A stretch of 64,000 nucleotides of DNA from Lota lota (taxonomy: Eukaryota > Chordata > Actinopteri > Gadiformes > Lotidae), in NCBI GenBank assembly GCA_026745465.1, contig JACYXH010000734.1:5001-69000 (forward strand), in the 5' to 3' direction. The position numbers were made by a program, and so were the translations under genes. The notes beneath the pieces are model-generated. The model had not been told where the DNA came from. It did no database searches and was given only the letters and a program-made list of their open reading frames with translations. Below, piece by piece: positions 1 to 10,694 of this stretch (position 1 is the first letter of the stretch; the number at the start of each line of letters is the position of its first letter).

Positions 1-104
1 AAGGTAAGGCTGATGACTCTATTCAGCAGCATCTCTTCTCTGAGAGTGACAGAGTGACATCACCTCAACACTGGGCTCAACTTTGTATTCCTTGTGGTTC
101 TCAG

Positions 105-267
105 TTGGAGACAAGGTGAACCACACGATGACGGTGGAGCAGAACACTGTGTAGCATGGGATGGCAGCTTGTCTGAAGAACCGTGTGACAGACTGCACTA
201 CTGGATCTGTGAGAAGGTCTTAGTCCTGGAACATCCGGAAGCTGACCTGAACAAAGAGGGTCCGTAG
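105..267 (+). CDS. C-type lectin-like domain, last exon (partial gene)
   Basis: The frame reads from a splice acceptor (pyrimidine-rich tract ending CAG at 102-104) to a TAG at 265-267. It encodes the C-terminal half of a C-type lectin fold: WRQGEP, then AEHCVAW, EEPCDR and HYWICEK, which carry the two last conserved cysteines and the WIC signature. A short 16-residue tail follows. The window begins with AAG|GTAAGG, a good donor, so bases 1-3 are probably the end of the preceding exon and 4-104 a 101-bp intron; the split codon would then be AGT. The calcium/sugar motifs are off consensus (EPH in place of EPN, no WND), so mannose-type binding is not predicted. The rest of the gene lies outside the window. 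The domain call is firm; the gene identity is unknown. Confidence 0.8.
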
Positions 268-754
268 ACTTTGTTTGTGTTCATGAGTTGAGAATGGATC
301 CTCCTTTCTATTCTCTGTGCAGTAGATACAGTATATATACTCTTTAGGAATGGAAAGGTGGTTGGATGTGTGTACCTCTGATCAGGTTCTATGTCTACTA
401 GTGATGCAGGGTTTAGGTATTTTCTCACCTGAATCCTCATCTTGCTGTAACTGCACCCGACCACTACTCAGACCGCCGTTTGTAAACTAGAGAAAATGAC
501 CCCCGCGTCCGGTTCTCCGCCACTATTATAAAATGGTTCCCCGTGAGGTGAAAGTAGTGCATCATCGTAGTAAATCATTATTCATTTCAATTTCAATTTA
601 CAACAATTCGCCAAAATCTTTTCCATCTTTTTCCAGCCTTTTATCGGTGATGCATTTGGATTAAAGTACAAATCAACTAACTGTTTTGATGGTGCATCTC
701 TAGATACGTGTTGTACAATGTTCACTCATCTCGTCCTGCTTTCTTCTGGTTCAG
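268..754. other. Unannotated intergenic or intronic DNA
   Basis: No exon, repeat array or RNA gene is recognisable between the lectin stop codon and the Ig exon. The 3' UTR of the lectin gene probably occupies its first part, but no clear AATAAA lies close to the stop. Confidence 0.4.
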
Positions 755-1060
755 TGATGCCCGCGAAGGAGGAGGCCCCCAGCATCACAGAGTTCCACTC
801 CTCTACCAAGGTGTTGCCCGTGGGCCACACGGCCCAATTCTCCTGCGATGCCGGCGGCGCGCCGGAGCCCACCGTCGAGTGGCTACACAACGGCAGGCCC
901 CTGGAGAGGGACAGCACAGACAACCAATCAGAGCCTGCGGCCTGGGTGGAGAGGGGGTTCCTCTTCGTCAGAGGTGTGAAGTATGGTGTGAACACGGTCT
1001 GCTGCATGTCGACCAACAGCGCTGGCTCGGCCAATCACACCGCAGAGCTGCTCGTTGTTG
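755..1060 (+). CDS. Orphan immunoglobulin (I-set-like) domain exon
   Basis: A 306-bp exon is bounded by a strong acceptor (TTCTTCTGGTTCAG, ending at 754) and the donor GTTG|GTAAGA (from 1061). Both junctions are phase 1, the classic symmetrical Ig-domain exon. The translation has the Ig core: AQFSCDAGG (first cysteine), PTVEWLHNGRPL (the tryptophan of strand C), and TVCCMSTNSAGSANHTAEL (second cysteine and strand G). The usual D-x-G-x-Y-x-C motif before the second cysteine is altered (KYGVNTVCC), so the domain is somewhat divergent. The style resembles muscle or receptor I-set domains (titin-like, Trk-like), but the parent gene cannot be named. No neighbouring exon of the same gene is visible; it may be an exon of a larger gene or a stranded duplicate. 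Confidence 0.65.
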
Positions 1061-1094
1061 GTAAGATCTGGATCCAATGAGAGAAGTTTGTTGT

Positions 1095-1246
1095 TGATGT
1101 ATTCATAACATTGTTGTTGATGTATTCATAACATTGTTGTTGATATATTCATAACATTGTTGTTGATGTATTCATAACATTGTTGTTGATGTATTCATAA
1201 CATTGTTGTTGATGTATTCATAACATTGTTGTTTATATATTCATAA
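1095..1246. repeat. 23-bp tandem repeat
   Basis: About seven copies of a unit reading ATTGTTGTTGATGTATTCAT plus AAC, with one or two substitutions per copy. It lies directly between the Ig exon and the large TATGTA-type minisatellite. Confidence 0.9.
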
Positions 1247-1775
1247 TAGTATATATATACTTTTATGTATGTGTACTTATGTATATGTTTGTGTAAGTAT
1301 GTACGTGTATGTATGAGTACATGTCTATGTATATATAGTATGTACATGCCTATGTATATAGAGAATCTATGTATGAGTACATGTCTATGTATATATAGTA
1401 TGTACATGCCTATGTATATATAGTATGTATGTATGAGTACATGTCTATGTATATATAGTATGTATGTATGAGTACATGTCTATGTATATATAGTATGTAC
1501 ATGTCTATGTATATATAGTATGTATGTAAGAGTACATGTCTATGTATATATAGTATGTATGTATGAGTACATGTCTATGTATATGTAGTATGTACATGTG
1601 TGTATGAGCACATGTCTATGTATATATAGTATGTATGTATGAGTACATGTCTATGTATATATAGTATGTACATGTGTGTATGAGCACATGTCTATGTATA
1701 TATAGTATGTATGTATGAGTACATGTCTATGTATATATAGTATGTACATGTGTGTATGAGTACATGTCTATGTAG
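1247..1775. repeat. Minisatellite M (TACATGTCTATGTATATATAG family), first block
   Basis: Degenerate 20-31 bp units built on GAGTACATGTCTATGTATAT followed by ATAGTATGTA. The same family recurs at 2801-3356, at 45718-46240 (opposite strand) and at 51391-51795. In each case it lies in the intron immediately upstream of a B30.2 exon. An LTR-like element splits this array from the next block. Confidence 0.9.
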
Positions 1776-2800
1776 TGTGGCAACCCGGCGCCACTACACC
1801 ACCCCTGGCGGCTCAGGGGAGCGGTGGTGGATGGAGTCTACCACCGCTCTCCTGAATATCGCACACCAGAGTTAATTTGCGGTGATTGCAATCACCGAAA
1901 TGGGCGACGCCTGGACCGACGCCGATATAAGCGGCGCTCGGCGTGGCTTCCAGGAGGAACGCGATACGAGGACGAGGTGCCTTCGACGTTACGAGGAAGA
2001 GAAGCCCCGATAACACGGGAGCGCCACCGAAGGAGAGAGTGGTACGTGACGGGGAGAGTAACCCCGTCAATGCGATACGAGGAGGAATACCCTGTCGACC
2101 AGGAAGGGAGATCGCTCACTCGGCGCTACGAGGAGGAATACCCTGTCGACCAGGAAGGGAGATCGCTCGCTCGGCGCTACGAGGAGGAATACCCTGTCGA
2201 CCAGGAAGGGAGATCGCTCGCTCGGCGCTACGAGGAGGAATACCCTGTCGACCAGGAAGGGAGATCGCTCGCTCGGCGCTACGAGGAGGAATACCCTGTC
2301 GACCAGGAAGGGAGATCGCTCGCTCGGCGCTACGAGGAGGAATACCCTGTCGGCCAGGAAGGGAGATCGCTCGCTCGGCGCTACGAGGAGGAATACCCTG
2401 TCGACCAGGAAGGGAGATCGCTCGCTCGGCGCTACGAGGAGGAATACCCTGTCGACCAGGAAGGGAGATCGCTCGCTCGGCGCTACGAGGAGGAAATCGC
2501 TAAACAGCGACACGGGGGAGTGTCCAGGAGGACCCCGACGGCGGGCCTACAGAGAGGACTACCACGCAAGCAATCGAAGGGTCCGCGGGAACCCCCGGCG
2601 GCGGGACCTGACCTTCACTGGACTGGAGAAGGAGAACATTAATTAATTAATTAATTAATTAACATTTAGTTTGGCCTTAGGCACGGCCTAACGTATGATT
2701 TATTGAATTGTTGAATAAATACGCCTCTTTGGCTTGAAACGGACTTCTGGTGTGTGTTCACTGGGGGGAGACTACCGCACGGTGGAACCGGGTTGCCACA
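1776..2800 (+). mobile_element. LTR-like element (solo LTR) with internal 51-bp VNTR
   Basis: Begins TGTGGCAACCCGG and ends CCGGGTTGCCACA, a TG...CA element with short inverted ends, inserted in minisatellite M. It has an AATAAA near 2713 and a (TTAA)n tract at 2639-2661. Positions about 2070-2490 hold eight copies of a 51-bp unit that keeps one frame open (unit RRYEEEYPVDQEGRSLA), giving a 272-codon open frame at 1824-2642. A related copy on the other strand is at 48577-49300. I see no reverse transcriptase, so this is a solo LTR or a non-autonomous element. The open frame is most likely a by-product of a 51-bp unit (17 codons), not a host protein. Flanking GTAG/GTAT match at only three of four bases. 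Confidence 0.7.
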
Positions 2801-3356
2801 GTATTTACAGTATGTACTTTTATGAGTACATGTCTATGTATACATAGTATGTACGTGTATGTATGAGTACATGTCTATGTATATATAGTATGTATGTGTA
2901 TGTATGAGTACATGTCTATGTATATATAGTATGTATGAGTACATGTCTATGTATATATAGTATGTATGTGTATGTATGAATACATGTCTATGTATATATA
3001 GTATGTACGTGTATGTATGAGTACATGTCTATGTGTATATATAGTATGAGTACATGTCTACGTATATATAGTATGTACATGTCTATGTATATATAGTATG
3101 AGTACATGAATATGTATATATATAGTATTTACATGTCTATGTATATATAGTATGTATGAGTACATGTCTATGTATAAATAGTATGTACATGTCTATGTAT
3201 ATATAGTATGTATGAGTACATGTCTATGTATATATAGTATGTACATGTATGTATGAGTACATGTCTATGTAGATATAGTATGTACATGTATGAGTACATG
3301 TCTATGTATATAAAGTATGTACGTGTATGTATGAGTACATGTCTATGTATATCTAG
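2801..3356. repeat. Minisatellite M, second block
   Basis: Continuation of the array after the LTR-like insertion, with the same ATGTCTATGTATATATAG units. It stops at a conserved non-repetitive intron sequence that starts near 3360 and is shared with 51790-52300 and, on the minus strand, 45200-45715. Confidence 0.9.
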
Positions 3357-3838
3357 TATGTATGAACCAGTTCTATGGTACCAACAGTTAATTTCCAGCC
3401 TGTATGTGAGCTCAGCTTGTTCAGTCTGTTGTTCACACAGGTGTCCCTTTGAAGGTTGAGTGCAATGTATGTGTATTGGGAAATCCAAAGGTTTAATATC
3501 TTGAAAGGTATTGGAATATTGCTTAGATATTCCATATGAGTAATTAGCTCATCATGCTGAACATTTCAATGTATAATATGTGTATGTAGTGTAAATATTG
3601 AGGGAGTAAATGCAGTTTCTACATTTTCCTTGGTTTCAATGTTTTGATTGGGACTGCCACTCACACAGGATTTCTAATTAACTTTAACTTAAATATCTTT
3701 AAAACGACATGTATCATTGCTTAGAAATTCTATATATATTATACAATATTATTTGTATAGTCTTTCTATGTAAGTTTGTAGAGTAGAGGGCACGTGAAAA
3801 ATGACAGGAATAAGAAGTATGCAAGAGAACAGTACTAG

Positions 3839-3875
<37 letters not shown>

Positions 3876-3915
3876 GAATGGTTCAGCAGCTAATCATGTC
3901 TTGTTCTCCCGTCAG
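3357..3915 (+). other. Conserved NLR intron preceding the B30.2 exon
   Basis: Non-coding sequence shared with the two other B30.2 loci of this window (plus strand near 51795-52312, minus strand near 45155-45717). It includes a (GAT)n tract at 3838-3872 at the same relative position and ends in the acceptor TTGTTCTCCCGTCAG. Confidence 0.75.
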
Positions 3916-4463
3916 ATGCCTGTGAACTCACACTGGACCCAAACACAGCTTATAGACACCTCTCTCTGTCCGAGGACAACAGAAAGGTGGCGCTGGTTGA
4001 AGAGGACCAGTCGTATCCTGATCACCCAGAGAGATTTGACTCCCGGCCCCAGGTGTTGTGTAGAGAAGGTCTGACCGGCCGCTGTTACTGGGAGGTGGAG
4101 AGGAAAGGACTTGTTTTTATAGGAGTGACATACAGAGGAATCACAAGGAGAGGAGGGGGTGACGACAGCAGCCTTGGAGTGAACAACAAGTCCTGGAGTC
4201 TTGTTTGTCATGATTATGGTTACTCTGCCTGGTACAACGGTAGTAGAACAGCCATACGTCTCCCCCACGCTGGCTCTAACAGAGTAGGAGTGTATCTGGA
4301 CCGGCCTGCTGGCACTCTGTCCTTCTACAGAGTGTCCCCAGATGTAGGAGGGTCCTCAGACACACTGACACACATCCACACCTTCCAGTCCACCTTCACC
4401 CAGGAGGACCTCCTCCCTGGGTTTAGATTAGGTTGGGGATCAGTGTCTCTGTGTGGGTTGTAG
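3916..4463 (+). CDS. B30.2 (PRY-SPRY) terminal exon of an NLR-type gene, orphan copy
   Basis: The exon starts right after the acceptor CCCGTCAG at 3915, in phase 1. It reads [20 protein letters not shown] (PRY), then [35 protein letters not shown] and [10 protein letters not shown], and stops at TAG 4461-4463. That is a complete B30.2 domain of about 182 residues with the LDPNTA, WEVE and [11 protein letters not shown] signatures typical of fish NLR-C/NLRP-like last exons. In NLRs this domain is a C-terminal recognition surface. No NACHT, LRR or linker exon is found upstream: the sequence turns into minisatellite M and then an unrelated Ig exon. The copy therefore looks like a stranded 3' end, intact in frame but probably not expressed as a full NLR. 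It is most similar to the exons at 52313-52866 and 44244-45154. Confidence 0.85.
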
Positions 4464-4795
4464 AAAAAAAGAAACGCGGCGGGCGGTCAGGCGGGCCGTG
4501 TGCGTGTTTCTTTTTTTTCACACACATAGTACACACACATACACACACACACATAGTACACACTCACATAGTACACACACACATAGCGCACACACACAGT
4601 ACACGCACACACATAGCACACGCACATAGTACACGCACAAATAGTACACACACATAGTACACACACATAGCACACGCACATAGTACACACACACACATAG
4701 TACACACACAAACACACATAGTACACACACACACACACACATAGTACACACACAAACACACAGTACACACACATAGCACACACACATAATTACAC
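4464..4795. repeat. (CA)-rich microsatellite, ACACACATAGTAC units
   Basis: CA-rich microsatellite with interspersed TAGTACACACAC motifs directly after the B30.2 stop codon. It probably lies in the former 3' UTR. Several apparent open frames on the minus strand are only its translation. Confidence 0.9.
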
Positions 4796-4819
4796 GAAGA
4801 AATTATATTTTCGCTTTCA

Positions 4820-5290
4820 TTTTCTTCAATAATCTTTTACATTTTTTTTATGTAACATACTGTTTGCTTTTACTCAAGTCTGTTTGTGAATTAAAAATGG
4901 AGGAGAGAGCGAGAGATTTATTGTGGCTATATTTTCCTTATTTTCTTATTTTGTAAAGATTTAATGTGTTATTGTGTGTTGTTTTATTTGAAGGGATACA
5001 TGGCTATTTTATATGTTGTTAATGTATATTTGACAAGTATATACAATGTAATATTTGTCTATTTACATTCATCTTGCTCTGCTTATTTAAAAAATAAATC
5101 ATTTGGTATGAAATAACTCAGTACTTGAGTGGTCTTTTCACTAGATACTTTCTTACTTTCTTAAGTCATTATCTGATGACTACTTTTACTTCTACTTGAG
5201 TTATTACTTTAAATAAATACTTGTTATATATAAAAGTAGGCTGTTATAAATATGAGGTTATTGACAGTGCTCATTATTCTCAATCTAACT
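4820..5290 (+). repeat. Dispersed repeat (3'-UTR-like), copy 1
   Basis: AT-rich sequence starting near TTTTGTAAAGATTTAATG and containing CATCTTGCTCTGCTTATT followed by AATAAATCATTTGGTATG. Near-identical sequence occurs at about 23570-23850 (plus) and about 41900-42290 (minus). The conserved AATAAA suggests a former polyadenylated end, but no coding sequence is attached. Confidence 0.75.
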
Positions 5291-5615
5291 AATCAAAGAT
5301 TACAATGACAAAAAAAGATGTGAGGTAATCATATTCAAACGTTGCAATTACATTTTTATCACAAATTAAGACCACACCAATGGGAAGCTTAATGTTAGAT
5401 TTATTAAAAAGAACAAGGAATTGCTTGAAAAAAGAGACAAATTTGATTTGTGTGTGGGAAGTGAACTGCCAACCCAAAAAGATGAAGAGGAACATCAGTA
5501 GCCGAGCTTCAACATTTGGCATTGCCTACACCGCTATAAAAGTGCTTTCAAACACATGCATTGTTGGCATGGAAACCTTTGGAGCAACCATTGCTCCAGC
5601 AATGATCCACCTGCC
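5291..5615. other. Short unique stretch with a weak open frame
   Basis: An ATG-started frame at 5380 runs into the following 35-bp array (to 6174). Its first 75 or so codons match no family I recognise. No splice signals, domains or promoter stand out; I do not call a gene. Confidence 0.35.
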
Positions 5616-6165
5616 AATGTCACTGCTGCTCCACCTGCCAGCACCCAGCCAACACCACTGCTCCTCCACCTGCCAGCATACAGCCAACACCACTGCTCCT
5701 CCACCTGCCAGCATACAGCCAAGACCACTGCTCCTCCACCTGCCAGCACCCACCCAACACCACTGCTGCTCCACCTGCCAGCACCCAGCCAACACCACTG
5801 CTCCTCCACCTGCCAGCACCCAGCCAACACCACTGCTCCTCCACCTGCCAGCACCCAGCCAACACCACTGCTGCTCCACCTGCCAGCACCCAGCCAACAC
5901 CACTGCTCCTCCACCTGCCAGCATACAGCCAACACCACTGCTCCTCCACCTGCCAGCACCCAGCCAACATCACTGCTCCTCCACCTGCCAGCACCCAGCC
6001 AACACCACTGCTCCTCCACCTGCCAGCACCCAGCCAACACAACTGCTCCTCCACCTCCCAGCACCCAGCCAACACCACTGTTCCTCCACCTGCCAGCACC
6101 CAGCCAACACCACTGCTCCTCCACCTGCCAGCACCCAGCCAACATCACTGCTCCTCCACCTGTTG
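5616..6165. repeat. 35-bp minisatellite
   Basis: About 15 copies of a 35-bp unit containing CACCACTGCTCCTCCACCTG then CCAGCACCCAGCCAA. Because 35 is not a multiple of 3 and the unit lacks stop codons in several frames, long open frames exist on both strands (Pro/Thr/His/Leu-rich on plus, Trp/Gly/Cys-rich on minus). They are periodic in three-unit blocks and have no protein family. Confidence 0.92.
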
Positions 6166-6654
6166 TTTAAATAAAAGGAAGGAAAAACTGTTAAACTGGA
6201 AACCCGGTAAAAGGAGCAAAGATGCAGGTCAAATTAATAATACGGTATTGAGTTTTATTTCAATACTAATACAGTGTACAAAAATGTCAAATCCCGATAC
6301 TCGGTACTATCTCTACAGCGCGCTGTATTTCTTGTCGATGGGTCCACGTCTTAAGGATGTGCACCACCGAGAGAACACCGGAGAAGCACCCACTGTTGCC
6401 TGCAACAGTTGGTTATATCTTAAGGGCCACGCCCTGCTGAGGAATTGTTCCCTCCCGTCGGCTGGGGGTATTCGTCGGGAGGGGGATGTCTTCATGATAC
6501 AAGGGCACTACTCCGTTGGGGGAGTGCAACAGTATTTTGGCCACATACCACAGAATGTTTACATAAGGCTCCACTTTATAGGGTGTCATTCGTGTTCTGT
6601 AGAAGTGGCAGGTTACATTGTGGCAGAAATATCAAGTTACGTGTTTTTTCTACT
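6166..6654. other. Unidentified unique sequence
   Basis: Non-repetitive DNA containing an LTR-like GC-rich stretch (6340-6620), but no TG/CA termini, tRNA primer site or protein motif that I can support. The frame open here is continuous with the Val/Glu translation of the next repeat. Confidence 0.35.
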
Positions 6655-7395
6655 ACTTGAGGTGGAGGTGGTGAAGGTGGTGGTGGTGGTGGTGGAGGTG
6701 GAGGTGGTGGTGGAGGTGGTGGTGGAGGTGGTGGTGGAGGTTGAGGTGGTGGTGGTGGTGGTGGAGGAGGTGGTGGTGGAAGTGGTGGTGGTGCTGGTGG
6801 AGGTGGTAGTGGTGGTGGAGGAGGTGGAGGTGGTGGTGGTGGTGGAGGAGGTGGAGGTGGTGGTGGTGGTGGTAGTGGTGGTGGAGGTGGTGGTGGAGGA
6901 GGTGGTGGTGGAAGTGGTGGTGGTGATGCTGGTGGAGGTGGTAGTGGTGGTGGAGGTGGTAGTGGTGGTGGTGGTGGTGGTGGTAGTGGAGGAGGTGGAG
7001 GTGGTGGTGGTGGTGGTAGTGGAGGTGGTGGTGGTGGTAGAGGTGGAGGAGGTGGAGGTGGTGGTGGTGGTGGTGGTAGTGGTGGTGGAGGAGGTGGAGG
7101 TAGTGGTGGTGGAGGTGGTGGTTGTGGTAGTGGTGGTGGAGGAGGTGAAGGTAGTGGTGGTGGAGGTGGAGGCGGTGGTGGAGGTGGAGGCGGTGGTGGT
7201 GGTGGTAGTGGTGGTGGAGGAGGTGGAGGTAGTGGTGGTGGAGGTGGAGGCGGTGGTGGAGGTGGAGGCGGTGGTGGAGGTGGTGGTGGTGGTGGAGGTG
7301 GAGGCGGTGGTGATGGTGGTGGAGGTGGAGGTGGAGGAGGTGGTGGTAGTGGTAGTGGAGGAGGCGGTGGTGGTGGAGGTGGAGGAGGTGGAGGT
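6655..7395. repeat. (GGT/GGA)n trinucleotide array
   Basis: About 740 bp of GGT interrupted by GGA, AGT and GTT, purine/G-rich on the plus strand. The long Val/Glu, Thr/Ser and His/Leu frames are its translations. Confidence 0.95.
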
Positions 7396-8332
7396 CCAAG
7401 TAAAACGACCTCGTCCTCTCTGGTTCTGAGTGGTCGGCCGCTCTCCGACAGCTCCGGGCTTCACGGCTACTTTTCATTTGAGGACAAAAACAAAGAGAAG
7501 AAGAGCTGAGGAGTGCTTCTCTCTGCAGCTGCACCAGTGACAGACCAGTGACAGACCAGTACCTTCACTGGGCTGTGTGGGCCACTTGTGTAGCACATGG
7601 TAAACTGGCTTTTGGCCCCCTCCATCTCTACTTTCACAGGAACCTTCAGGGGCCTTAGAGATTGGTCGGAATTTCACTTTGAATTTCAATCTGTGAGTCG
7701 TTGTGTCTACAAATAGGCTGAACGGACGGATATGGTTGAAATTGTTCAGTGATAGATCCCAAAAGAGGTATTTTGGTTCTTTTATGCAATAACAATAAAT
7801 GCATAAATTGTAGTGTATCTATTTCTTCTCCATCTCTCCGTTTTTTTTCTTTTTAAGTACAACCTCAGAATCTAAAAGTATCCCACAATACAAACTGCCC
7901 TGTGGGCCAACGTCCCAAAAGTACCATAAGTAATCCCCCCTGGAAGAGGAACAAAGACCAAAGTCTGAGGCCACAGTCCCATTTATCTCCTATGCTTCCA
8001 GCTACACAATGTCCACTGCCTAGTCTGTGATGCCTGTGTCTCGCGCTGGGCCCTTCCTTCCCGTGGGGACGCTGACACGGGCCCCACTGCTTCTGCCCAG
8101 ATAGCCACGGCCCCTGGAGAACCGCGGGGATCTTTTCAAAGTGGACGCGGGACGGACGTTTTCGGGGACATTTCCAAAATGGCGCAACAACGCTGCGCTG
8201 AGGGTCGAGCAGAGGTCAGGCTGTTTGATCGGGGAAAGTAGCGTTTTAAATCAAAATCACAGAGTGAAGGTGGTTGGTGTCTCAATGGCCCTCGTGTGTA
8301 CCTCATTGTGCTTCAGTATAACGCAGAAGCAT
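7396..8332. other. No recognisable feature
   Basis: Mixed-composition DNA. No exon with supporting splice sites, repeat array or RNA gene was found. A retroelement-like minus-strand reading near 7474-7689 was considered too weak to report. Confidence 0.35.
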
Positions 8333-8556
8333 CATCAATCATCCATCATCCATCATCAATCATCCATCACCCATCATCCATCATCCATCATCCATCATCC
8401 ATCACCCATCATCCATCATCCATCATCCATCATCCATCATCCGTCATCCATCATCCATCACCCATCATCCATCATCCATCATCCATCATCCATCATCCAT
8501 CATCCATCACCCATCATCCATCATCCATCATCCATCATCCATCATCCATCATCCAT
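8333..8556. repeat. (ATCCATC)n microsatellite
   Basis: Tandem CATCCAT heptamers with occasional ACCCATC and ATCAATC variants. Two plus-strand open frames (Ser/Ile/His-rich) are translations of it. Confidence 0.95.
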
Positions 8557-8717
8557 ACGGACCATAGTTTCAATAGGATTAATTGTTGGTGGATATTGTG
8601 TATTAGCTACTATGTAAGTCGACAAGGTCTGTTTCACATATTTCTGGTGCACGATGGTTCCTCCCTGTTTTCAGTCTTACCATAGGATCTAACTTGCTCC
8701 ATACATTGTGCCCTACA

Positions 8718-8868
8718 GTTTGTGTGTGTGTGTGTGCGCGTGTGTGTGTCTGCGTGTGTGTCTGTGTGTGCATGCGTGCATGCATCGGTGTGTCTGCGTG
8801 TGTGTGTGTGTGTGCGTGCATGTGGGAGTATGTGTGTGTGTGTGCGCATCTGTGTGTGCATCGTGTAG
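8718..8868. repeat. Degenerate (GT)n microsatellite
   Basis: GT-rich run with GC and ATGC interruptions; no coding content. Confidence 0.9.
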
Positions 8869-9097
8869 CCATATCTCACAGCAATACATTACTTGCTCAT
8901 GGGCCTTGAATGAATTCGCCCCGGCCGCCCGTTCTTTGAGCGCAGATATTTCGCCCGGAGCTTCAAAAGAGAGAATCAACACACGGCTCGGACGGACACG
9001 GACCAGGGCGTGATGAAGCTGTTTCCTGTAACTGCCTATACATCAAAAACGTGTATCTGTAAAAAACATTGGACATCGAGGCTTTATATAGCTATAG

Positions 9098-9156
<59 letters not shown>

Positions 9157-9171
9157 CACACACACACACAA
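9098..9171. repeat. (TA)n-(CA)n compound microsatellite
   Basis: About 27 TA dinucleotides followed by ACACAC. The AT tract could extrude as a hairpin. Confidence 0.93.
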
Positions 9172-10201
9172 GGCCACAGGAAAGGGATACCTAAGAGTCT
9201 GCTACTGTCTTCCTGCATGAGTCTAAATATTATATCCTTTTCCCATCAGATACTGGACTTGTTTATGGATCTATTATGGCTGTGTGGTGTAGTGTTATTG
9301 TGTATGTATGTGTTACTGAACCCCAGTAACACTGGGTTGGATCTTTGTTGTTTGAATGGTGGTTTATATGCCGCCGAGAAACGCATAACAAATGTGTTAA
9401 TTCGGTATCTCACATTTATGCAGAGAAGGTTAAAGAGCCATATCGATATGAACGATTATTAAATAGGTGTTAATACTGATATGCTTCTTTATTCTCTCCC
9501 AGCAAAATCGTGAAGCGTTCTACCTTTTAATATTTTGGTCATGTCTAATAGTATTTTTTTTCTTTGTGAAGCACTGCCCCTTAGTGGCTGAGTACTCCGC
9601 TAACACATAGTCTATTAAAAATGAATGTTAATAATTAATGTCAGTTTTATTCACGCTGATCTCCACTGATGTCAGAAACAGTTACCAAGTGTAAGAAAAA
9701 TCGAGGCATTGGTTAAGAAAACGATTAACACTTACAGTTGATGGATGGATGGCTTATTTTACAACAATTCAGCAGGATCGATGGCACTACTACTATAATA
9801 TAATATAATAATATATATATATATATGCCCTCATCAGAAAGTGTCCCAAGTTGACACATTAGAAAAAATATGAAAGCATGATGATAGATGATAGTTTTTC
9901 CATATAATCTGACTAGGATCTGGCAAGGTTAGGTAAGGAATAAATGATAAAAAATAAATCAAATTGATCCCAGCTGATGCAGTTTATTGTACTTAAGTAT
10001 TTTGCCGTACAATCCATCCCAAGTAAATCCTCGCTGCCATTGAAGTGTTTTGGTTAAAGACCATTTACAACAATATTCTTTCTTGAAGGTTAGCCTTAGC
10101 TTAAGACGCAAATAAATACAAATAAAGTAGACACACATACACACAGAAGAAAATGCCATGCAAGGAAAATAAGGATAGAAGTGATTAGAAAAGTAACCGG
10201 G
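9172..10201. other. No recognisable gene
   Basis: AT-rich intergenic DNA with a short (TA)n near 9795-9827. No exon, RNA gene or complete mobile element could be supported. Confidence 0.4.
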
Positions 10202-10220
10202 TGGGGGGGGGGGGGGGGGG
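10202..10220. repeat. Poly-G tract
   Basis: A run of about 18 G residues, potentially forming a G-quadruplex and prone to sequencing-length error. Confidence 0.9.
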
Positions 10221-10351
10221 AGATGGGCTTCCACCTTTTTGGAAAACACGGTGTTTCCCCAATATCTGGTACCCCCAAAGGACGTACAATGGGCCCAGAC
10301 ACTGTACAACGTTAACATGGGTCCAATCTGGTCAACGTTCACCTAACTTAC

Positions 10352-10689
10352 TGTGGGAGTGTGTGTGGATGGTGGCTGGTTGAAGCAGCGTCACCTGGCC
10401 CGAGTCAGACTGATTGGACTCTGGGGCTGGGTGGGGCTGCACACCTGTTGTGCATTGAGCAATCAGTGTGCACAGGTTAAGCCAGCCATCTCCACACACA
10501 CTCAGAGAGAGCTCTCCGGCATGGCAGCATGGAGCACCATCTGCATGCCTCATTTACTGCAATTTTTACAATAAACTGGACTTTCAACATCACCACCCTG
10601 TGTCCATTGGTTTGGAGGAGCCCGAGGAAAGTCACCTAGGTGGAGTATGGGAGCCACCTAGGTGGCGTGTAGTATTGGACATTGCTACA
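10352..10689 (+). mobile_element. Dispersed LTR-like repeat, copy 1
   Basis: Begins TGTGGGAG and ends TTGCTACA, with AATAAA at about 10571. A second copy is at about 38600-38904; both share GGCTGGTTGAAGCAGC, CTGATTGGACTC and CACACCTGTTGT. The TG...CA ends and polyadenylation signal suit a solo LTR. No clear target duplication or coding region is seen, so this could also be another non-autonomous element. Confidence 0.55.
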
Positions 10690-10694
10690 TGTAC

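Noticed and set aside
1824-2642. 272-codon charged repeat protein as a host gene
   Set aside because: Lies wholly inside a TG...CA LTR-like element and depends on a 51-bp unit that is a multiple of 3; not called as CDS.
6653-7534. Open frames rich in Ser/Thr, Val/Glu or His/Leu (up to 393 codons)
   Set aside because: Trinucleotide GGT/GGA repeat translated in different frames; same explanation for 62178-63488.
7474-7689. Minus-strand frame resembling a retroelement protease region
   Set aside because: The similarity is a vague impression from a short stretch; no DTG/DSG active-site motif or flanking retroelement sequence.
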